Below, piece after piece: positions 1-5,334 of a stretch of 5,334 bases of DNA. The notes under the pieces are model-generated. The model saw only the letters and a program-made list of their open reading frames with translations, was not told where the DNA came from and made no database searches. Location: positions 1-5,334 of the forward strand of contig JAZNSV010000022.1 in the NCBI GenBank assembly GCA_045591485.1, read 5' to 3'. Made by a program: the position numbers and the translations under genes. The stretch's first letter is position 1; each line of letters begins with the position of its first letter. Source of the stretch: Colimorpha sp045591485 (GTDB taxonomy: Bacteria > Bacteroidota > Bacteroidia > Bacteroidales > P3).

Positions 1-18
1 CTGCACCTCTTCGGCCGG

Positions 19-62
19 TGTACGATACATGTACGATATATGTACGATACTTGTACGATTGC
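19..62 (+). repeat. Four tandem 11-bp units, left arm of the palindrome
   Basis: The units are TGTACGATACA (19-29), TGTACGATATA (30-40), TGTACGATACT (41-51) and TGTACGATTGC (52-62). The first eight bases are invariant and only the last three vary. The 11-bp pitch is close to one turn of B-DNA, so the repeated cores would lie on nearly the same helix face. The first unit is itself a small inverted repeat (TGTA-CGA-TACA). Confidence 0.93.
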
Positions 63-105
63 CAATCGTACAAGTATCGTACATATATCGTACATGTATC
101 GTACA
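63..105 (-). repeat. Four tandem 11-bp units, right (mirrored) arm of the palindrome
   Basis: Read on the minus strand, the same four units occur in the same order as in the left arm, with identical variable bases. On the plus strand the cores appear as ATCGTACA at 65-72, 76-83, 87-94 and 98-105. The identity of the variable positions between arms points to inverted duplication or homogenisation of one arm from the other, not independent expansion. Confidence 0.93.
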
Positions 106-183
106 ACGGCTGAAGAGGTAGTGGTAATGATACTGATTTGGTGTGTGTTGTGTGACGGGCAAAAAGTGTTAAACAATGTTATT

Positions 184-199
184 GCCAAATTTATTTGGC
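184..199. promoter_or_regulatory. 16-bp palindrome over the purM -33 element (candidate operator)
   Basis: GCCAAAT (184-190) and ATTTGGC (193-199) form perfect 7-bp arms separated by TT. The right arm contains the TTTG (194-197) proposed as the -33 element of the purM promoter, so a dimeric protein bound here would cover the promoter. The symmetry is seen directly; an operator role is inference. A chance AT-rich palindrome is possible. Confidence 0.4.
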
Positions 200-225
200 C
201 ATGTGGAGAAATGTTTGTATTTTTG
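194..225 (+). promoter_or_regulatory. Bacteroidota-type promoter of purM
   Basis: TATTTTTG at 218-225 matches the Bacteroidota -7 consensus TAnnTTTG. TTTG at 194-197 lies 20 bp upstream, the expected spacing for the -33 element. Transcription would start at about 231-233, leaving a leader of roughly a dozen bases before the ATG at 245. This decides the start of the gene: the more upstream in-frame ATG at 176 would lie before the transcript begins. Confidence 0.8.
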
Positions 226-244
226 CAGTCCAAATTGTGCTACA

Positions 245-1411
<1,167 letters not shown>

Positions 1412-1412
1412 G

Positions 1413-1427
1413 AAAAAAATTTTTTTT
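1413..1427 (+). other. A7T8 tract directly after the purM stop
   Basis: Seven A followed by eight T begin two bases after the TGA. The tract is self-complementary and rigid (A-tract/T-tract). It might help end transcription or bend the DNA ahead of the tRNA gene, but no GC-rich stem precedes the T-run, so it is not a canonical intrinsic terminator. Confidence 0.45.
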
Positions 1428-1431
1428 CGAC

Positions 1432-1458
1432 CGGCACAATAAAGCCCCCAAGGTGCCG
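1432..1458 (+). terminator. Weak hairpin between purM and tRNA-Gly (possible terminator)
   Basis: CGGCAC (1432-1437) pairs perfectly with GTGCCG (1453-1458) across a 15-base loop and is followed by TTTATA. The stem is GC-rich but short, the loop is large and the T-tract is poor. It may be a weak purM terminator or a processing structure in a purM-tRNA transcript. No clear TAnnTTTG promoter was found just ahead of the tRNA; TATAGTGG at 1461-1468 is only a partial match. Confidence 0.35.
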
Positions 1459-1478
1459 TTTATAGTGGCATCGAGGTT

Positions 1479-1551
1479 GCGATAGTAGCTCAGTTGGCAG
1501 AGCGGCGGCTTCCCAAGCCGCAGGTCGCGGGTTCGACCCCCGTCTATCGCT
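1479..1551 (+). tRNA. tRNA-Gly, anticodon CCC
   Basis: The full cloverleaf can be drawn. The acceptor stem GCGATAG (1479-1485) pairs perfectly with CTATCGC (1544-1550), and U73 is at 1551. The D-stem is GCTC/GAGC (1488-1491 and 1500-1503). The anticodon stem GCGGC/GCCGC (1505-1509 and 1517-1521) closes the loop TTCCCAA, placing CCC at 1512-1514. The variable loop is 5 bases. The T-stem is 1527-1531 with 1539-1543, with one G-U pair and loop TTCGACC. It reads the glycine codon GGG. U73 fits bacterial tRNA-Gly. The 3' CCA is not encoded, since CAA follows, so it must be added by the CCA-adding enzyme. The gene is followed within about a dozen bases by an intrinsic terminator. Confidence 0.96.
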
Positions 1552-1563
1552 CAAGGCAAAAAT

Positions 1564-1588
1564 ACGTTCCGCTGCGGACGTTTTTTTT
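1564..1588 (+). terminator. Rho-independent terminator after tRNA-Gly
   Basis: ACGTTCCG (1564-1571) pairs with CGGACGT (1575-1581) through one bulged T and a 3-base loop. The stem is followed by an uninterrupted run of eight T (1581-1588). It ends the tRNA transcript, and any purM read-through, about 50 bp before the next gene. Confidence 0.85.
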
Positions 1589-1617
1589 CGTTATATAAAA
1601 AAATAGTCGTATCTTTG
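1585..1617 (+). promoter_or_regulatory. Bacteroidota-type promoter of the T9SS cargo gene
   Basis: TATCTTTG at 1610-1617 is an exact TAnnTTTG -7 element. At the expected 19-21 bp upstream, the -33 region falls on TTTTCG, the end of the preceding terminator's T-run, and is only a weak match to TTTG. The start would be near 1623-1625, giving a leader of about 16 bases to the ATG at 1641. The spacing argues against the in-frame GTG at 1632 as the start. Confidence 0.75.
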
Positions 1618-1640
1618 CAACAAACATAATTGTGGACGTT

Positions 1641-3350
1641 ATGGCTAAGTCTTTGACGATTAATGGTGTGCGTGTATTGGCGATGGCACTGGTGCTGTTG
1701 CTGGGCTCTGTCGTGGCCTCGGCGCAGAACATCAGTGTGACCGCCGCTACGGGCCAGAATATAGGAACTTTTGTGCAGAACAACCTCATAGGCGACGGCG
1801 TATATGTGTTCAACGTGAGGTTCAACAACAACACAGGCAATATAGCCACGCCGCAGATCGGCACCTTCAACAGCAACGGATATGTGCAGCTTTTCATGGA
1901 CGAGGGGGTGGTGATGACCACCGGCAACGTGAGTGTGGCGCCGGGGCCCAACAGCGGTGGCAGCGCATCGCAGTCGGTGACGAACTACTACAGCGACCAG
2001 CAGCTCAGCAGCATTGCTTCGGGCAGCATCAACGGATGTGCCACGCTCGACTTCGACTTTGTCAGTATCTCGCCGTTCGTAACGGTCAACTACTGCTTCG
2101 GCTCGGAGGAATATCCTGAATATGTGTGTTCCAGCTTCAACGACGTGTTCGCCTTCCTCGTCACGGGTCCCAACCCCGCGACTGGGCAGACGGTGACGCG
2201 CAACGCGGCCACCATACCGCACAGCAACGGCCTGGCGGTGGCCATCAATTCGGTCAACCCCGGCTCTGCGGGTTCCAGTGGCGGCGGCGGTTCGGGCTGC
2301 ATCTACAACTACACCCAGTACTACGTCAGCAACACGTGGAACACCGGCGTGCAGTACGACGGCTTCACACGCAAGCTGGCCGCCAGCACCGTGGTGACCC
2401 CCTGCGCGCAATACCACATGCACATAAGCATCTGCAACGTGGGCGACAACAGCTACGACAGCGGTGTGTTCCTGGAGAGGCGGAGCTTCAACAGCCCGTC
2501 GGCACAGGTCAACCTGAGCAACGGCGAGGCCGACACGGTGATGCACAGCCATCCGCACACGGTGCCCCTCACCGTCAGCGGCAGCGACTACAGCTACGGC
2601 AAGGCCCATGTCACCTTTGGCGGCGAGGCCCGCTGCGGCATCGACTATTGGTGCATCACCGCCACGGGCGACACCCTCTCGCCGTCGGGCGACAGCCTGC
2701 TGCTGGCCAACCCCGCACAGAGCCTGACCGTGGTGGGCCGCCCCGGAGTGGTGTTCAGCCAGCCCAAGGCAGCCGAGATATATCTGCAGACGTCGCTCTG
2801 CCAGAGCTTTCCGGGGCTGCTGACGTTCGACACGCTGCGTTTCGTCTTTATCGAAGACGACATAGTGGCCCTGCGCGACACCATAATCGAAGCCGTAGAC
2901 ACCTGCAAGATGGTCGGCGTCGAGGTGGCCTACGCCACGCGGCCGCTCTCCTTCCAATGGATTCCGGAAGACGGCATCGACCATCCGCGCCAGCAATACT
3001 CCACAGCCCTCATCACGCAAAACGCCGAGTATTCGGTCATAGCCACCGACGATGTGGGCAATGCCGACACTGCCCGCGTGCAGGTGTTGGTCACACCCAA
3101 CGCCATCGACGCCGCCGAACCGATGCCGATGCTGGCCGTATATCCCAATCCGGCCAAGGAGGAGCTGCACATCGAGGCCGAAGGACTGCAGCATGTGCGC
3201 CTGCTTGCGGCCGACGGACGCTGTCTGCTCGACGCGCCATGCACCGAAGCGCTGACCATCGACGCCCGTGGCCTCGAAGCCGGCGTCTACACCATAAGTG
3301 CCATCACGTATCGCGGACCGGCGATGAGCCGCGTGGTGGTGGTGAAGTAG
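1641..3350 (+). CDS. Secreted choice-of-anchor L domain protein with T9SS type A sorting domain
   Basis: The product is 569 aa. Residues 1-28 form a Sec signal peptide: a basic N-terminus, hydrophobic core LAMALVLLLGSVV, and probable cleavage after ASA before Gln29. Residues about 30-285 match the choice-of-anchor L domain as I know it, with hallmark FGSEEYPEY (153-161), the following SSFNDVFAFLVTGPNP, QYDGF and YDSGVFLE (272-279); a Gly/Ser-rich stretch lies inside it. Residues about 286-400 are beta-rich and Calx-beta-like (GIDYWCITATGDTLSPSGDS). Residues about 415-487 look Ig-like (FQWIPEDG...YSVIATDDVGNADTARVQV). The C-terminal ~70 residues are a T9SS type A sorting domain: VYPNPA (500-505), an LLAADGR-like strand, GLEAGVYTI and a terminal VVVVK. 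The protein should cross the outer membrane by T9SS and be released or surface-anchored, with the tail removed. Twelve cysteines in the mature chain allow disulfides. The ligand and function are unknown. ATG 1641 is preferred over GTG 1632 because it gives a better signal peptide and leader. Confidence 0.87.
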   Translation: MAKSLTINGVRVLAMALVLLLGSVVASAQNISVTAATGQNIGTFVQNNLIGDGVYVFNVRFNNNTGNIATPQIGTFNSNGYVQLFMDEGVVMTTGNVSVAPGPNSGGSASQSVTNYYSDQQLSSIASGSINGCATLDFDFVSISPFVTVNYCFGSEEYPEYVCSSFNDVFAFLVTGPNPATGQTVTRNAATIPHSNGLAVAINSVNPGSAGSSGGGGSGCIYNYTQYYVSNTWNTGVQYDGFTRKLAASTVVTPCAQYHMHISICNVGDNSYDSGVFLERRSFNSPSAQVNLSNGEADTVMHSHPHTVPLTVSGSDYSYGKAHVTFGGEARCGIDYWCITATGDTLSPSGDSLLLANPAQSLTVVGRPGVVFSQPKAAEIYLQTSLCQSFPGLLTFDTLRFVFIEDDIVALRDTIIEAVDTCKMVGVEVAYATRPLSFQWIPEDGIDHPRQQYSTALITQNAEYSVIATDDVGNADTARVQVLVTPNAIDAAEPMPMLAVYPNPAKEELHIEAEGLQHVRLLAADGRCLLDAPCTEALTIDARGLEAGVYTISAITYRGPAMSRVVVVK

Positions 3351-3396
3351 AACAACGATTTACATACCAAACTGTATCAACATAAAACAATAAAAT
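3351..3396 (+). other. 46-bp AT-rich gap with no clear promoter or terminator
   Basis: The gap between the T9SS cargo stop and the hutU ATG has no TAnnTTTG element and no stem with a T-run; the best hairpin is ATAC/GTAT, four pairs. The last 15 bases are almost all A and T, as is common just upstream of Bacteroidota start codons. hutU may be read through from the upstream gene, or may use a promoter I cannot recognise. Confidence 0.5.
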
Positions 3397-5334
3397 ATGA
3401 CACTCGAAGAATTCCAGAACGAATTGCGCCTCGGTATCCCCGATCCGCTGCCCGAACCCCAACCCTACGACCCCACGGTGAATCATGCCCCCAAGCGCAA
3501 GGATATCCTGACACCCGCCGAGAAAAAACTCGCCATCCGCAACGCCCTGCGCTATTTCCCCGCCAAGCACCACAAGATGCTGGCCAAGGAGTTTGTCGAG
3601 GAGCTGCAGAAGTACGGTCGCATCTACATGTACCGCCTGCGCCCCACCTATAAGATGTACGCCCGCCCCATCGAGGAGTACCCCGCCAAGTGCCGTCAGG
3701 CTGCCGCCATCATGCTGATGATACAGAACAACCTCGACCCCGCTGTGGCGCAGCATCCGCACGAGCTGATCACCTATGGCGGCAACGGCGCCGTGTTCCA
3801 GAACTGGGCCCAGTATCGCCTGATGATGAAATACCTCAGCGAGATGACCGACGAGCAGACCCTCGTCATGTACAGCGGCCACCCGATGGGACTCTATCCC
3901 AGCCACAAGGACGCTCCGCGCGTGGTGGTCACCAACGGCATGATGATACCCAACTATAGCAAGCCCGACGACTGGGAACGCTACAACGCCCTCGGCGTGA
4001 CGCAGTACGGCCAGATGACCGCCGGCAGCTACATGTACATCGGCCCGCAGGGCATCGTGCATGGCACCACCATCACCGTGCTCAACGCTGCCCGCAAGCT
4101 GGGAGGTGGCACGGCAGGCAAGCTCTTCATCACCGCCGGCCTCGGCGGCATGAGCGGCGCCCAGCCCAAGGCTGGCGACATTGCCGGTGTGGTCTCCATC
4201 ACCGCCGAAATCAACCCCGCCGCCACGCAGAAGCGCTACTCGCAGGGCTGGGTCGACGAGGTGCATGAGAACCTCGACGAGCTCTTCGCCGCCGTCAACA
4301 AATCAATTGAGAAGAAAGAGGCTCGCAGCTACGCCTATCAGGGCAATGTGGTCGACCTCTGGGAATACTGCGCCGAGAAAGGCATCAAGGTTGACCTCGG
4401 CAGCGACCAGACCTCGCTGCACAACCCCTGGGCCGGTGGCTACTACCCTGTGGGCGTCACCTTCGAGGACGCCAAGGTGATGATGGCTGAGAAGCCCGAG
4501 CTGTTCAAGGAGAAGGTGCAGGAGAGCCTGCGCCGCCATGTGGCCGCCGTCAACAAGCTCACCGCCCGCGGCATGTACTTCTTCGACTATGGCAATGCCT
4601 TCCTGCTGGAGAGCAGCCGCGCCGGTGCCGACATCTGGAATGCCGACCACACCGCCTTCCGCTATCCCTCCTATGTGCAGGACATCATGGGCCCGATGTG
4701 CTTCGACTACGGCTTCGGCCCCTTCCGTTGGGTCTGCACCAGCGGCAAGCCCGAGGACCTCGACAAGAGCGACCACATCGCCATGGAGGTGCTGGGCGAG
4801 ATTGCCAAGACCGCTCCCGCCGAGATACAGCAGCAGATGCACGACAATATCCAGTGGATCCGCGGCGCCAAGGAGAACCACCTCGTTGTGGGCAGCCAGG
4901 CCCGTATCCTCTATGCCGACTGCGAAGGCCGCACCAAGATTGCCGCCCGCTTCAACGAGGCCATCCGCAAGGGTGAAATCAGCGCCCCCATCGTGCTGGG
5001 TCGCGACCACCACGACGTCAGCGGCACCGACAGCCCCTTCCGCGAAACCAGCAACATCTACGACGGCAGCAACCGCACCGCCGACATGGCCATCCAGAAC
5101 GTCATTGGCGACAGCTTCCGCGGCGCCACGTGGGTCAGCATCCACAACGGCGGCGGCGTAGGCTGGGGCGAGGTCATCAACGGTGGCTTCGGCATGGTGC
5201 TCGACGGCAGCCCCGAGGCCGACCGTCGGCTGCACATGATGCTCCACTGGGACGTCAACAACGGCATCAGCCGCCGCAGCTGGGCCCGCAACGAAGGCGC
5301 CATGTTCGCCATCAAGCGCGCCAAGGAAAACAGC
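3397..5334 (+). CDS. hutU: Urocanate hydratase (urocanase), long form, 3' end outside window
   Basis: HutU is the NAD+-dependent cytosolic enzyme that converts urocanate to 4-imidazolone-5-propionate, the second step of histidine degradation. The reading frame is open from the ATG at 3397 to the window edge (646 codons, no stop). The long urocanases of animals are about 676 aa, so probably only the last few dozen residues are missing. Family motifs in order are YGGNGAVFQNW (127-137), YGQMTAGSYMYIGPQGIVHGT (204-224), TAGLGGMSGAQP (246-257), DQTSLHNP (about 340), FDYGNAF, GPFRW (441-445), GRDHHDVSGTDSPFRET (535-551) and GATWVSIHNGGGVGWGE (576-592). The SGTDSPFRETSNIYDG and GWGEVINGGFG stretches match the long, animal-like subfamily and differ from the ~556-aa Pseudomonas/Bacillus type. 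The region aligned with catalytic Cys410 of P. putida reads PMCFDYGFGPFRW, with cysteine at 435. Other hut genes, if linked, would lie to the right. Confidence 0.95.
   Translation, partial: MTLEEFQNELRLGIPDPLPEPQPYDPTVNHAPKRKDILTPAEKKLAIRNALRYFPAKHHKMLAKEFVEELQKYGRIYMYRLRPTYKMYARPIEEYPAKCRQAAAIMLMIQNNLDPAVAQHPHELITYGGNGAVFQNWAQYRLMMKYLSEMTDEQTLVMYSGHPMGLYPSHKDAPRVVVTNGMMIPNYSKPDDWERYNALGVTQYGQMTAGSYMYIGPQGIVHGTTITVLNAARKLGGGTAGKLFITAGLGGMSGAQPKAGDIAGVVSITAEINPAATQKRYSQGWVDEVHENLDELFAAVNKSIEKKEARSYAYQGNVVDLWEYCAEKGIKVDLGSDQTSLHNPWAGGYYPVGVTFEDAKVMMAEKPELFKEKVQESLRRHVAAVNKLTARGMYFFDYGNAFLLESSRAGADIWNADHTAFRYPSYVQDIMGPMCFDYGFGPFRWVCTSGKPEDLDKSDHIAMEVLGEIAKTAPAEIQQQMHDNIQWIRGAKENHLVVGSQARILYADCEGRTKIAARFNEAIRKGEISAPIVLGRDHHDVSGTDSPFRETSNIYDGSNRTADMAIQNVIGDSFRGATWVSIHNGGGVGWGEVINGGFGMVLDGSPEADRRLHMMLHWDVNNGISRRSWARNEGAMFAIKRAKENS

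Larger units (their letters stand above)
5..119. repeat. 115-bp near-perfect palindrome built from 11-bp repeat units
   Basis: Every base x from 5 to 61 was compared with base 124-x. All pair except 13/111 (G-T) and 18/106 (G-A). The inner arms 19-61 and 63-105 are a perfect 43-bp inverted repeat around a single central base (C62). Each inner arm consists of four 11-bp units starting with TGTACGAT (19, 30, 41 and 52), mirrored as ATCGTACA on the right. Outside this lies a GC-richer inverted repeat (5-17 with 107-119: ACCTCTTCGGCCG and CGGCTGAAGAGGT). Similarity stops abruptly at 4/120. The element could extrude as a cruciform, or fold into a very long hairpin if transcribed. It has no transposase, no T-run and no visible target-site duplication. 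It might be a miniature mobile element, a multi-site regulator array or a structural element. The structure is certain; the role is unknown. Confidence 0.95.

Noticed and set aside
5..119. CRISPR array
   Set aside because: The units are 11 bp with no unique spacers, and half are inverted. This is a palindromic tandem array, not repeat-spacer structure.
5..119. Intrinsic terminator of an upstream gene
   Set aside because: The stem is far longer than a typical terminator and no T-run follows it on either strand. A structural role at a transcript end cannot be excluded, but the terminator pattern is absent.
120..244. Purine riboswitch upstream of purM
   Set aside because: The predicted leader is only about a dozen bases, and the region upstream shows no aptamer-like multi-stem structure.
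1479..1560. tRNA-Gly as an integration (att) site
   Set aside because: No copy of the tRNA 3' end was seen elsewhere in the window, and no integrase or phage-like gene lies nearby.
1551..3194. 547-codon minus-strand open frame opposite the T9SS cargo gene
   Set aside because: It is a shadow of the real gene. Its translation is rich in His, Arg, Val and Gly with no recognisable domain, while the plus strand has a signal peptide, family motifs and a sorting domain.
2126..3385. 419-codon plus-strand frame overlapping the T9SS cargo gene
   Set aside because: It is an out-of-frame reading of a GC-rich gene, with an Arg/His/Gln-rich low-complexity translation and no start signals.
4303..5247. 314-codon minus-strand open frame opposite hutU
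   Set aside because: It is antisense to an intact urocanase frame, with an Ala/Val/Gly-rich translation and no promoter or family motif.

Overview
The window looks like chromosomal DNA of a member of the Bacteroidota, most likely Bacteroidales. Two gene starts are preceded by the TAnnTTTG -7 element typical of that phylum. Starts lack Shine-Dalgarno sequences and have A/T-rich leaders. One gene encodes a choice-of-anchor L type protein with a C-terminal type IX secretion (T9SS) sorting domain, an architecture confined to this phylum. The coding sequence is GC-rich and the short intergenic gaps are AT-rich. All genes identified are on the + strand.

Layout. Bases 1-244 are non-coding. They hold a striking 115-bp near-perfect palindrome (5-119) built from 4 + 4 mirrored copies of an 11-bp unit (core TGTACGAT), bounded by a GC-richer outer inverted repeat. 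An AT-rich promoter region follows. Bases 245-1411 encode a PurM-type AIR synthase (388 aa). Bases 1479-1551 are a complete tRNA-Gly with anticodon CCC, followed by a strong intrinsic terminator (1564-1588). The terminator's T-run abuts the promoter of the next gene. Bases 1641-3350 encode a 569-aa secreted protein: signal peptide, choice-of-anchor L domain, two beta-rich regions and a T9SS type A sorting domain. Bases 3397-5334 are the first 646 codons of urocanate hydratase (HutU, long form), which runs off the right edge.

How the parts relate. PurM (purine synthesis) and HutU (histidine breakdown) are housekeeping metabolic enzymes. The T9SS cargo is a surface or secreted protein of unknown ligand. 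No shared pathway is evident. hutU follows the T9SS gene by only 46 bp with no recognisable promoter or terminator between them, so read-through is possible but unproven.

The least explained element is the palindrome at the left edge. Its repeat phasing is about one helical turn, and its two arms carry the same unit-by-unit variants. I see no known system that accounts for it, and I do not claim a function.
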